Source of the DNA: JAJDTQ01 sp963422385
Lineage (GTDB): Bacteria; Desulfobacterota; Binatia; UBA9968; JAJDTQ01
Direction: 5' to 3'
DNA length: 64,000 bases
Assembly (NCBI GenBank): GCA_963422385.1
Contig: OY729432.1
Span: forward strand, 1,302,001 to 1,366,000
Shown here one piece after another: positions 35,227-44,283 of this stretch. The position numbers and the translations under genes were made by a program. Positions within the stretch are counted from its first letter, which is position 1. Each line of letters begins with the position of its first letter. The notes beneath the pieces are model-generated. The model ran no database searches and was not told where the DNA came from. It worked only from the letters and a program-made list of their open reading frames with translations.

Positions 35227-35703
35227 TCAGTTCCCTTTCTGGCGCTCGCGCTCGTGAAGCCCGGCATGTTGTCTGGGCGTCTCGGGGCGCGTGTCCTTGC
35301 CCTGACCCTTGGTAAACCGGAGAGTGCCCACGAACTTCACGTTGGCGCAGGCATCGGCGCCGCCGGTGGCGCAGCCCTCGTCGTCGGGTATCAGAAAGCG
35401 CAACGGGCCGCCCTTGTCCCTGGGCAGGGGCTCCTCGCCCATGCGGTAGGCGATGACCGCGTTGCGGAGCGCCTCCAGGGGCACGCTGGCGGCGAATCCG
35501 CCGTCGGTGGATTCCACCGTGAGGTAGTCGAGCTCTGGATTCGGGTTGACTCGATCGACGATGGCCTGAAGCGTCACCGCGCCGCCCATGCGGCCCGGGA
35601 TCAGTGTGGCGACATCGTCGATCTGGCCGTCCAGTTCCGCGAGCTGTCGGAAGTCCAGCTCTTGGGCCGGTTTTCCTTCCTGTTCGATGCGGAGGGCGCC
35701 CAT
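35227..35703 (-). CDS. Small protein with sulfite-oxidase-like (Oxidored_molyb) fold
   Basis: About 158 residues. GGAVTLQAIVDRVNPNPELDYLTVES, PLEALRNAVIAYRM and GPLRFLIPDDEG...VKFVGTLRFTKG resemble the Moco-binding domain of sulfite oxidase/YedY-type proteins in reduced length. The Moco-coordinating Cys is not obvious (the candidate, Cys119 region CATGGADACANVKF, is near the expected place of other residues). AGGAGG five bases before ATG 35703 supports this start. Likely a Moco-fold protein of unknown activity; 16 bases separate it from the thiolase remnant. Confidence 0.6.
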   Translation of the reverse strand: MGALRIEQEGKPAQELDFRQLAELDGQIDDVATLIPGRMGGAVTLQAIVDRVNPNPELDYLTVESTDGGFAASVPLEALRNAVIAYRMGEEPLPRDKGGPLRFLIPDDEGCATGGADACANVKFVGTLRFTKGQGKDTRPETPRQHAGLHERERQKGN

Positions 35704-35842
35704 GGTTTCCTCCTGTGGTTGGGATTCATGACACGGGGGCCTTGCGACAGCCAACGGCTGGTGTCGCCAAGGCAGAGCGAGTCAGAGGGCCGCGAGGCCC
35801 TCCTCCGCGATACGTCATTGAAACGGGAAACGCAAGCTCGGG

Positions 35843-36277
35843 CTACGTGGGCATTCCCGTGCAAGGGGGACACACGCCGTAGAGGACGACCTGGTGGCCT
35901 TCGAGCCGGAAGCCCTTGGGCGTGAGCTTCTGGATGTCCGGTGGGCAACCCTGGATGTCGAAGATGTCGTCGCACTCGCGGCACTGGAAGTGATGATGGT
36001 GTTCCTTTCCTGCGGTCTCGTAGCGAGGGGCCTCGCCGGGTATATCCACGGTGACGAGGGTGCCCTCGGTCATCATGGTATGGATCGTGCGGTAGACGGT
36101 GGCGATACCCAAGCCGGGTGCCTTCGCCTGCGCAGCTTCGAGAATATCGTGGGGGCTGAGCGGCCGGTTGGCTTCCAGCAACATCCGCTGGATCACGCTT
36201 CGCTGGCGTGTCCGCCTCTTGGAGCGAGGGCGATTCTCGGCAAACGCTCCGCTGGAATAGCTCTTGTCGTCGACCAT
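35843..36277 (-). CDS. Fur-family metalloregulator, probably Zur-like
   Basis: A protein of 144 residues. The winged-helix DNA-binding part includes LSPHDILEAAQ and IATVYRTIHTMMTEG; the dimerisation part has HHHHFQCREC and YGVCPPC, giving Cys99/Cys102 and Cys136/Cys139 as structural zinc ligands and a histidine cluster at 93-96 as the sensing site. It is divergent from a zinc-type outer-membrane protein and znuA-znuC-znuB, so I infer control of zinc uptake. Subtype (Zur, Fur or PerR) is inferred from context. Confidence 0.82.
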   Translation of the reverse strand: MVDDKSYSSGAFAENRPRSKRRTRQRSVIQRMLLEANRPLSPHDILEAAQAKAPGLGIATVYRTIHTMMTEGTLVTVDIPGEAPRYETAGKEHHHHFQCRECDDIFDIQGCPPDIQKLTPKGFRLEGHQVVLYGVCPPCTGMPT

Positions 36278-36469
36278 GTGAATCCCTCACTCCTGCCCTC
36301 GGTGGGCATGATTGACTTTTCCATCCCTCATTCCGGAACGTCAGTCCGTTGATATACACCACCGCGCCTCCAACATGCAAAGCTGTGTGCAGGTCCATCA
36401 CTTCAGCAGCATCCCGGTTTCCCATCCCTGCATACGTCGCCGACGGCGCGTGATCCTGGGCTACACGTA

Positions 36470-36600
36470 GGAGTCCATTTAATGAGTGTTATTTATCATT
36501 TTAACTAAAGAATCATCCATTAAAGACTGCCTATGGTCTCGGATGACTTGACTATTGAGAATTATCTATTAAATAGTATCCTGGAAACCAAACCGTGTCT
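36470..36600 (+). promoter_or_regulatory. AT-rich regulatory region upstream of the zinc island
   Basis: This stretch is distinctly AT-rich. GTTATTTATCATTTTAAC at 36488-36505 is a candidate Fur/Zur-type operator, and AGAATTATCTATTAAATAG lies near 36558-36576. TTGACT at 36548-36553 with TAAATA at 36570-36575 (16-base spacer) could be a promoter. The divergent regulator gene starts at 36277. The rest of 36278-36616 holds nothing recognisable as a gene. Confidence 0.45.
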
Positions 36601-36616
36601 GCCGGAAGGAGACTCT

Positions 36617-37954
36617 ATGAGACCACTATTGTTGATGGAGAGGTTAATTCTCGGATGCGTCGTGTTCTTGCTGTCATGCGGGTTTCCGGGACCCGTGGGG
36701 GCGCAAGAGCCAGTGGATGCACTCAAGGAGCAACTGTGGGAGATGCAGGATTCAATGAGCGAGATGCATCAGAAGATGAACAAGTTGATGAAGCGCATCG
36801 GCGAGCTCGAACGGGAGAAGGCCGGGGCCGATCGTGTGACTTCGGTCGAGCAGTCGGTGAAGTCGATTCAGGAAAGTCCTCCGATTCTCAACCCTTCCAT
36901 CGGGTTGGCGATCGACTCGACTTTCGAGCGCCGGCCTGACAGCCACGCTGAGTTCAGACTGCGGACTGTGGAGCTCGGACTGTCGGCTGAAATCGATCCG
37001 TATGCCAGGGCCTATACGTTCATCACCGGTACGGACGAGGGGGTCGAGATCGAAGAGGCGGCCGTGCAAACGACGTCTTTACCCGTCAACCTGAGTGCCG
37101 GTCGTTTCTTTTCGGATTTCGGTCGCTTGGCCCAGTTTCACGTGCACGAGCTTCCGTTCGTCAATGCGCCGCTGTCTCTGAACCGCATCGTCGGTGGCGA
37201 GTCCCTGGGCACCGGCGTCCAGTTCCGCTATCTCTTGCCGACGCCTTTCTTCCTGTCCTTGACGGGTGGCGCATTTGACGAGATCGGACATGCGCACGGT
37301 GATGAGGAGCACGGCCACGAGGAGGGAGGGGTGGAAGAGGAGGGGGAAGACCACGAAGAGGAACACGAGGAGGGGGAGGAACACGGAGAGGAGGGAGGAG
37401 GACGCTTCCTCAGCCAACTGACATACCTGGGCCGCGTGCATGCCTTTTTCGATTTGAGCCAGACCTGGAATCTCGAAATGGGGTCCTCGTTGGCGCTGAC
37501 GCCAAGGACGGAGACGGGCGAGGAGGGGAGCCGACGCTCTCGCTTCGGCATTGACGTCACGCTCCGGCACCGGCCCCTCGTCGCGGGCCTGTATGAAGGA
37601 TTCACCGTCGCGGGCGAATGGTTGAGCAACCGTCAGAGCCACCATGATGCGCCATCGACGCACGCCCGCGGCGGCTATGCCTATGCGCAGTTGGACTTCA
37701 ATCCGGAGATCCAGGGCCGTTGGGGACTGGGGCTGTTGTTCGATTCCGCACCCGACTTGGAGCATCCGTCAGACAAGACGCTGAGCCTGTCGCCGTACGT
37801 CACATGGTCATTGAGCGAATTCAATCGCCTGCGTCTCCAGTACACTTACGGTTGGGATCGTACCGCATCGCCGGCTCACGACGGCAGTCAAGTCTATCTT
37901 CAATGGACCACTGTTCTCGGTAGCCATACGCATGGGTTCCGTGAGCGCCGCTGA
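36617..37954 (+). CDS. Outer-membrane protein with a His/Glu/Asp-rich metal-binding loop
   Basis: A protein of about 445 residues. A signal peptide ends near PVGAQEPVD (about residue 29), then a short coiled coil (LWEMQDSMSEMHQKMNKLMK) and a beta-rich barrel rather like phosphate/zinc porin families. About residues 224-265 form a low-complexity loop of histidine, glutamate and aspartate (such as GHAHGDEEHGHEEGG), well suited to bind zinc. GGAAGGAG before ATG 36617 supports the start. It precedes znuA and follows a Fur-type regulator, so a zinc channel or sequestering protein is likely. Confidence 0.7.
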   Translation: MRPLLLMERLILGCVVFLLSCGFPGPVGAQEPVDALKEQLWEMQDSMSEMHQKMNKLMKRIGELEREKAGADRVTSVEQSVKSIQESPPILNPSIGLAIDSTFERRPDSHAEFRLRTVELGLSAEIDPYARAYTFITGTDEGVEIEEAAVQTTSLPVNLSAGRFFSDFGRLAQFHVHELPFVNAPLSLNRIVGGESLGTGVQFRYLLPTPFFLSLTGGAFDEIGHAHGDEEHGHEEGGVEEEGEDHEEEHEEGEEHGEEGGGRFLSQLTYLGRVHAFFDLSQTWNLEMGSSLALTPRTETGEEGSRRSRFGIDVTLRHRPLVAGLYEGFTVAGEWLSNRQSHHDAPSTHARGGYAYAQLDFNPEIQGRWGLGLLFDSAPDLEHPSDKTLSLSPYVTWSLSEFNRLRLQYTYGWDRTASPAHDGSQVYLQWTTVLGSHTHGFRERR

Positions 37955-38032
37955 GGTCCGGCATCGCGGGCGAAGCTTTTCGGCGAAGCCGCTTCGCCGT
38001 ATCCGGAAGATGTTTCTTGAGGAGAACTTCAT

Positions 38033-38959
38033 ATGACGAGTACATTGACACGGCGCTGGCCGCTGGCGGCCGTCACGCTTTCGATGGTCTTGATGTTTGC
38101 GGGTTCGGCAGCGGCGCAGAAAATCCGGGTGGTGACGACCATTCCCGATCTGGCCGACATCGCCCGGCAGATCGGCAAAGACCGGGTTTCAGTCAACAGT
38201 CTGACCCTGGGCGTCCGAGACATTCACAGCATTCAGCTAAAGCCAAGCATGGTCACCTTGCTCAACCGCGCGGATGCGGTGGTGCTGATGGGGCTGGCGC
38301 TGGAGCATTCATTCCTGCCGGCCCTGCTTGACGTGGCCGCCAACCCACGGGTCTCACGCGGAGGGGTCGGTCATATCGATACCTCCGCCGGGGTCGTGCC
38401 CTTGGGGCCGGCGAAGACCCTCTCGCGCAAGGGGGGCGATATCCACCCGACGGGCAATCCCCATTACAACCTGGATCCGGTCATGGGAAAGCTCATTGCA
38501 CGAAACATCGCGGAAGGCCTCTCGAAGGTCCACGCCGAGTCCCGCCCCTTCTTCATGAAGAATCTGAAAGCCCACCTGGCGGAGTTGGACCGGCGCATAC
38601 CCGAGTGGCAGCGGATGGCCCAACGCCTCAACGGCACCCGGTACGTCAGCTACCACGACGACATGATTTACTTCGCCAAGCGCTACGGCATGCGGCTATT
38701 CGGCACCCTGGAGGTGGCGCCCGGCATCGGGCCGACGCCGGGACACATCGTCCAGTTGGTCGAACGGATGAAGGCCGCTGGGGTTCCGCTGGTGGTCTAC
38801 GGCACACATCCAAGCCGGGTACCGAAACGCGTCGCCAGGGAGACCGGCGCAACGCTGGTGCACGTGCCGTTGTACGTGGGCGGCCGGCCCGGCGTTGACA
38901 GCTACTTCAGGTTGATAGACTACCTCGTCACTCACCTGTCGAAGGCGGTCGTCCGGTGA
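38033..38959 (+). CDS. znuA: Zinc/manganese ABC transporter substrate-binding protein
   Basis: A protein of 308 residues with signal peptide (to about AAAQKIR) and a cluster-9 binding-protein fold. HPTGNPHYNLDP (with DIHPTGNPHYN histidines), ALEHSFLPALL and RYVSYHDDMIYFAKRYG supply histidine and aspartate ligands as in ZnuA/TroA. It lies 78 bp after the outer-membrane gene and overlaps the ATPase gene by four bases (GTGA). The internal His-rich loop of Zn-specific ZnuA is absent, so Mn or mixed specificity is not excluded. Confidence 0.85.
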   Translation: MTSTLTRRWPLAAVTLSMVLMFAGSAAAQKIRVVTTIPDLADIARQIGKDRVSVNSLTLGVRDIHSIQLKPSMVTLLNRADAVVLMGLALEHSFLPALLDVAANPRVSRGGVGHIDTSAGVVPLGPAKTLSRKGGDIHPTGNPHYNLDPVMGKLIARNIAEGLSKVHAESRPFFMKNLKAHLAELDRRIPEWQRMAQRLNGTRYVSYHDDMIYFAKRYGMRLFGTLEVAPGIGPTPGHIVQLVERMKAAGVPLVVYGTHPSRVPKRVARETGATLVHVPLYVGGRPGVDSYFRLIDYLVTHLSKAVVR

Positions 38960-39636
38960 CCGAGTGCGACACGCGGGAGCGTCCAGTCCTTGCGCTCCAA
39001 CACGCGTGCCTGGGGTACGGTGCCGAGACGGTGCTCGACGACGTTCATCTCCGCATCGATACCGGCGAATTCGTCGGGCTGGCGGGAGCCAACGGGACCG
39101 GCAAGACGACACTCCTTCGGTCCATGCTGGGGCTGCTCCCGTTGCGCGGCGGGAGAGTAGAGCGACACCTTCCCCGTGCGCGTCTCGGCTACGTGCCCCA
39201 GAGCGTTTCCCTTGACGCCTACTTTCCGTTGAGCGTATGGGAGGTGGCGGCCATGGGCGCTTACGGCCGGCTTCGTCCCTGGCGACGATTTTCCGGACAC
39301 GAAAGAAGCCGGGTCGATACGGCTCTGGAACAGGTGGGGCTGGCCCAGCTCCGGCGAGCGGTGTTTTTCCATCTCTCGGGCGGGCAGCGGCAACGGGCGC
39401 TCATCGCCCGGGCCTTGACCGTGGATCCGGCATTGCTGCTCCTCGACGAGCCGTTTTCCGGCGTGGATCGGGATGCCCGGGAAGACATTGCCCAGCAGCT
39501 CGGGGACATCAACCGGCGATCGCGGTTGGCCATCGTTATCTCAAGTCACGATAGCGGGATGCTGGAGCGGTCTTGTGAACGCGTGATCCGACTTTCGAAA
39601 GGTCGCGCGCTAGGCGGCTTGCGCGAGCCCGCGTAA
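38956..39636 (+). CDS. znuC: Zinc/manganese ABC transporter ATPase
   Basis: A protein of 226 residues. GTG at 38956 overlaps the znuA stop. Walker A is GANGTGKTTLL, signature LSGGQRQRALIARAL, Walker B LLLLDEPFSG. VSLDAYFPLSVWEVAAMGAYG is the family-specific Q-loop region of metal transport ATPases. It powers import of the metal captured by the ZnuA-like protein through the permease that follows 12 bp downstream. Confidence 0.9.
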   Translation: MTECDTRERPVLALQHACLGYGAETVLDDVHLRIDTGEFVGLAGANGTGKTTLLRSMLGLLPLRGGRVERHLPRARLGYVPQSVSLDAYFPLSVWEVAAMGAYGRLRPWRRFSGHERSRVDTALEQVGLAQLRRAVFFHLSGGQRQRALIARALTVDPALLLLDEPFSGVDRDAREDIAQQLGDINRRSRLAIVISSHDSGMLERSCERVIRLSKGRALGGLREPA

Positions 39637-39648
39637 CGTCCGGCCGAC

Positions 39649-40518
39649 GTGGCGCACGCGTTCGCAGAGATCCTGAATCCTTACTTCCTGCTCTTCCCGG
39701 CGGTCATGGGAAGTATCGTCCTGGGGCTGGTCTGTCCAGTGGTAGGCGGGTTCCTGGTTCTCAGGCGGAGCGTGCTGCTGGGTCTGACCCTGCCGCAACT
39801 GGCAGCCGCGGGCGCGGCGTTCGCGTTGTTTGCCTATACGGACCATTCGGCCGGCGACGCTCACGAGGTTGAGCGAATGCTGGCCTACGGTGGTTCGTTG
39901 CTGTTCACCTTCGTGGGCATGATGCTCCTCGGTCTGATGGATCGAAGCGGCGCCGGACGATCGGAGACCCGCTTGGCCGTGGCCTATGCCATGGCGGGGT
40001 CGCTCATGATCCTCTTCGTGGCGTTCCATCCCTTTGGCGACGCGGCGATACTGGGTCTCGTCAAGGGAGAGGCGGTGGTGCTGTCCTGGGCGGAGCTCGT
40101 TACCCTGGGCGCTGTCTATGCGGCAGTGATGGCATGCCTTGTCGTCTTTCGGCGCGAGTTGCTGATTTCGTCTTTCGATCGTGAGCTCACTTTCCTCCTG
40201 AAGGGGGGTACCCTCACTTGGGATCTCCTCTACCATCTGCTCGCCGGCGTCACCATCGCGCTGGGAGTGATGATGGCCGGCCCTCTGCTCACCTTCGGCC
40301 TGCTGGTGCTCCCACCCATTGCCGTGCGGCCCCTGGTGTCGCGCATGGCGCCCTATTTCATCGTGGCGTCACTGGGTGGGGGCTGTATCGGTGTGGCTGG
40401 ATTTGCCGTTTCCTACCGGTTCGATATGCCGCTGGGTCCCGCCATGGTGGCATTGGGGTGCGGCTTGGTGCCGGCCACCCACGCGGCGGCGTGGATCAGG
40501 GGGCAGTTCCGCCGGTGA
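39649..40518 (+). CDS. znuB: Zinc/manganese ABC transporter permease
   Basis: A protein of 289 residues with about eight membrane helices of the ABC-3 (ZnuB/MntB) type. The start is GTG at 39649. Segments VVGGFLVLRRSVLLGLTLPQ and MAGPLLTFGLLVLPPIAVRPL match the family. It completes the regulator, outer-membrane protein, ZnuA, ZnuC, ZnuB set at 35.8-40.5 kb. It is convergent with the HD-domain gene, seven bp apart. Confidence 0.88.
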   Translation: MAHAFAEILNPYFLLFPAVMGSIVLGLVCPVVGGFLVLRRSVLLGLTLPQLAAAGAAFALFAYTDHSAGDAHEVERMLAYGGSLLFTFVGMMLLGLMDRSGAGRSETRLAVAYAMAGSLMILFVAFHPFGDAAILGLVKGEAVVLSWAELVTLGAVYAAVMACLVVFRRELLISSFDRELTFLLKGGTLTWDLLYHLLAGVTIALGVMMAGPLLTFGLLVLPPIAVRPLVSRMAPYFIVASLGGGCIGVAGFAVSYRFDMPLGPAMVALGCGLVPATHAAAWIRGQFRR

Positions 40519-40525
40519 CCGATCC

Positions 40526-41887
40526 TCACCTGTCCGCGCGGAACACCTGCCCGGTGCGCCGGGCCAGCAGCCTGTCGTTGGCGTGGTCGAGGGCGAACAC
40601 GCGGAACTTGACGATCTTCGACGGGATGGACTCGAACAGCTCGGCCATGGACTCCCCGGTGACGGCGCCCGTGGATGGATCATAGGTGTGAATCTGTTTC
40701 TTGCCCATGGCGAGGGGGTTCTCGGGCCGTGAATCCCGGGTGGCGATGTCCACCCGAAAGACCAAGTCCCGTTTGCCGGGCGGCAGCGCGTCGCGGATGC
40801 GCGACTCCCAATCAACGGTCTCGATGGCGTCCAGCCCGCCGCGCATCTCCGCCGGAGACAGGGTCCTCTCGTAAGCCAGCCGCCACTTCAGGTCACGGTC
40901 GAGGATGCGGCCCCACTCGCGTCCCAACGCGGTCCCCTGCCGGCGCCAGCGGGATACCTCCTGCAGCAGCGACCAGTCCGTCAGGTGCAGGTACTGATCC
41001 ATGTGATCCAGGGGATTTCCCGGGGCGATTCGCTCCATGGTTTCCGGAAACAGCTCCTGCAGGTGCAGGTCGATGGCCCGGGTGGTGCGGTGGAAGTAGA
41101 CGTTCTCGTAGAGGTACTTCCGGGCATTCAGGAACATGGTGAGCGCGCCGTCGCCGGAGCGGTGCAGGGTCAGGCCCTGGGGCGAGAAGAACGTGTAGTA
41201 GATCAGCCTTTCCCGGTCGATGGGTCCCACTGCCACGCCGCACATGTACGAGTCGCGCGACACGTAGTCGAGATTGTCGAAGGTGAAGATGCCGTTGGTC
41301 AAAGGTTGAAGGAACCGGAGCCAGCGGGGCTTGGAGGGATCGTCCGCGGAGTCCTTCTTGATGGGGAAGGCGATCTCCTCGGGGTCGAGCTCCTCTCCGG
41401 CGGTGAACACACCGCTCGGGCTGCGCCGGATCTGGCGGATGAGGTCCCCCAACTCGTCACGGATGATGACCTGGGAGATGTCCTCATGGATGAGGCCGTG
41501 CTGACTGAGATGGTTGTGGTCGAAGAAGTGACAGAAGGGGCCGTGGCCGACGTCGTGCAGCAGGCCGGTGATGCGCAGGGTCTCCTCCACGTAGGCCGGG
41601 GAAGGGCACTCGTCGCCCAACACCTTGCGCAACGAGGGGTAAAGGCCGCGGGCGAAGGTCCCGGCCAGGTGCATGGCCCCCAGACAGTGCTGGAAACGGG
41701 TGTGCTCCGCCGAAGGGTAGACCCAGCGGGCGCTCTGAAGCTGGAAGATGTACCGAAGGCGCTGGAACCACGGCGAATCGATCAGGTCCTTTTCCGTTAC
41801 CTCGTCGGCGTCTTGGGGAACCGTGAAAGGAATGTAACGATGGATCGGGTCGGCGATGAGGGAGCACCCGGTGTACTCGTCACGCAT
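40526..41887 (-). CDS. HD-domain phosphohydrolase (dNTPase-like)
   Basis: A protein of 453 residues. The metal-binding HD motif is at residues 111-112 (LLHDVGHGPFCH), with H62 (EHTRFQHCLGAMHLA) as another ligand. The pattern is shared with YwfO/SAMHD1-like HD proteins that hydrolyse deoxynucleoside triphosphates. RDSYMCGVAVGPIDRERL is typical of the group. It is the last gene of the minus-strand run that begins with grpE, 18 bp after the archease gene. No further partner indicates its substrate. Confidence 0.88.
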   Translation of the reverse strand: MRDEYTGCSLIADPIHRYIPFTVPQDADEVTEKDLIDSPWFQRLRYIFQLQSARWVYPSAEHTRFQHCLGAMHLAGTFARGLYPSLRKVLGDECPSPAYVEETLRITGLLHDVGHGPFCHFFDHNHLSQHGLIHEDISQVIIRDELGDLIRQIRRSPSGVFTAGEELDPEEIAFPIKKDSADDPSKPRWLRFLQPLTNGIFTFDNLDYVSRDSYMCGVAVGPIDRERLIYYTFFSPQGLTLHRSGDGALTMFLNARKYLYENVYFHRTTRAIDLHLQELFPETMERIAPGNPLDHMDQYLHLTDWSLLQEVSRWRRQGTALGREWGRILDRDLKWRLAYERTLSPAEMRGGLDAIETVDWESRIRDALPPGKRDLVFRVDIATRDSRPENPLAMGKKQIHTYDPSTGAVTGESMAELFESIPSKIVKFRVFALDHANDRLLARRTGQVFRADR

Positions 41888-41905
41888 GGAGGGCCCCGTT
41901 GGCGG

Positions 41906-42334
41906 TCACAGCTCGAAACCCACCTGAGCGGTCCACTGGGAGCCCATTTTGCCCAGGTGGCTCAGGCGTTCCGCCACAGCCCCGATGGTTTCGCGCTCTT
42001 CGTGGCGGTCCGGATCGAACTTCTCTCCCCGGGCTTCCGCGTGCACGAAGAACTCGCCCGCCTCGCGTATCTCGAATTCATTCAGCACGTAGCCGCTGGC
42101 CTGGTACTCGTAGAGCAGCTCCCTCATCCAGTTGACGATCAAGTCGTCGTTGTCGACCCCTTCCACCTCGAGGGTGACGCTTTCCCGTGCTTCCACCGAA
42201 GACAGATCCACCAAAAGGTCGAACAGCGCGAACCCGGCGTCCGCGATAATCCCCGGCATCGAGTCGCCGGAGAGCCGGATGCTCAACTCCGATGACCGTC
42301 TGATCAGCTTGTATTTCTTGTCCTCATCGGCCAT
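41906..42334 (-). CDS. Archease-like protein with altered N-terminal motif
   Basis: A protein of 142 residues of the archease family, which assists the RtcB RNA ligase. FDLLVDLSSVEARESVTLEVEG, LIVNWMRELLYEYQASG and the C-terminal DPDRHEERETIGAV are typical. The N-terminal HTADI motif of archeases reads RSSELSI here, replacing the conserved His and Asp with Arg and Glu. That substitution may affect its metal-linked function. No rtcB is in the window. Confidence 0.75.
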   Translation of the reverse strand: MADEDKKYKLIRRSSELSIRLSGDSMPGIIADAGFALFDLLVDLSSVEARESVTLEVEGVDNDDLIVNWMRELLYEYQASGYVLNEFEIREAGEFFVHAEARGEKFDPDRHEERETIGAVAERLSHLGKMGSQWTAQVGFEL

Positions 42335-42456
42335 TTTCGTGATCCTCGGGCCCTTTCACCCCGCGGGATTCTCGCCCCATTCGGCCATTCTCGCACAAAG
42401 ACGTGGACGTGCCCACCACTTCGGTTCCCATCCCTTCGCGTGCGAGTTCCGCCGGG

Positions 42457-43206
<750 letters not shown>

Positions 43207-43225
43207 GGTTGCCTGGTGTCGTGTC

Positions 43226-44236
43226 CTAAACCCTCATGGGCGCGGCGAGCCACCCCTTGAAGTGATCGTAGCCGGGCGCCGCGAGGGGCACGCGATCGCC
43301 CCGCTGGTCCACCAGTGTGACGCCGTGTTTTCTGGGCACGCATTCGCCGATGCGGGAGATGGGGACGCCGGTGCGGCGGGCGACGCGCTCCACCCCGTCG
43401 CGGGCATCGCTTGACGCGGTGAAGAGCAACTCGTAGTCTTCGCCTCCGGCCAGCGCGCAGGCGAGATCCCCCGGCCTGGCCACGCGGGTGAAGGCGGGCG
43501 ACAGCGGCACGTGCTCCTGGCGCACCACGGCCCCGGTGCCACTGGCCCGGCAGATGTGGCCCAAGTCCTGGGCCAGCCCGTCGCTCACGTCCATCATGGC
43601 CCGGGCCAGCCCATCCTTGGCCAATTGCATGCCGGTCTTGACCCGTGCCGTGGGGTGGTGGTGCCGCCGGACCAGGTGGTTCCGGTCCCGCGCCGAGACC
43701 TTGGTCCGGGGCTCGGAAAGCAGCGTCAGGCCCAGTGCCGAGTCCCCCAGCGTGCCGGTTACGTAGATGTCGTCGCCCACCCGGGCACCGCCGCGGGTGA
43801 CCGCTCCGTAGGGTGCGAAGCCGGCGAGGAACACGTCGATGACCAAGCGGTCCGCCGCGCACGTGTCGCCTCCCACCAGCGCCACCCGGTGCTCGGCGGC
43901 CACGGCGTGAATGCCGCGAATCAGCGCCGCCGCTCGTTGCATGTCCAGGTCCGGCAGGGCCAGCGACAGGAGGAAATAGGCCGGCCGCCCGCCCATGGCG
44001 GCGATGTCGCTCAGGCTCGCTGTGAGTGATTTGTGCCCGAGATCCCGCATCGAGATCCAATCGAGGTTGAAATGGACACCTTCGACAAGAAGATCCGAGG
44101 TGAACAGGAGCGAGTCCTCGGCGGTGGAGACCCAGGCGGCATCGTCGCCGATGCCGAGACGCACGCCGCGCGTTCGCGGGGTCTTCCTTTGAATCAGGTC
44201 GATGAGCCCGAACTCTCCCAAATCCCGAAGTTTCAT
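43226..44236 (-). CDS. thiL: Thiamine-monophosphate kinase
   Basis: A protein of 336 residues. IGDDAAWVSTAEDSLLFTSDLLVEGVHF (shared N-terminal ATP/phosphate motif), SLSDIAAMGGRP, VGGDTCAADRLVIDV and MDVSDGLAQDLGHIC are ThiL motifs. It phosphorylates thiamine monophosphate to the active diphosphate. ATG 44236 was chosen because MKLRDLGEFGLIDLI is the typical N-terminus; the frame upstream is unrelated. It lies 47 bp after lon in the same direction. Confidence 0.92.
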   Translation of the reverse strand: MKLRDLGEFGLIDLIQRKTPRTRGVRLGIGDDAAWVSTAEDSLLFTSDLLVEGVHFNLDWISMRDLGHKSLTASLSDIAAMGGRPAYFLLSLALPDLDMQRAAALIRGIHAVAAEHRVALVGGDTCAADRLVIDVFLAGFAPYGAVTRGGARVGDDIYVTGTLGDSALGLTLLSEPRTKVSARDRNHLVRRHHHPTARVKTGMQLAKDGLARAMMDVSDGLAQDLGHICRASGTGAVVRQEHVPLSPAFTRVARPGDLACALAGGEDYELLFTASSDARDGVERVARRTGVPISRIGECVPRKHGVTLVDQRGDRVPLAAPGYDHFKGWLAAPMRV

Positions 44237-44283
44237 GGGCTTGCCACCCGTCTTGGTGGGCACGGACGGGATCGAAACCCGAC

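Noticed and set aside
37288..37411. Glu/His-rich tract suspected to be a frameshift or assembly artefact
   Set aside because: The frame stays open, flanks match the barrel on both sides, and the composition fits a metal-binding loop in a zinc gene cluster.
43212..43227. Possible third copy of the hairpin element (GTGTCGTGTCCTAAAC)
   Set aside because: Only one partial arm is present and no inverted partner is nearby.
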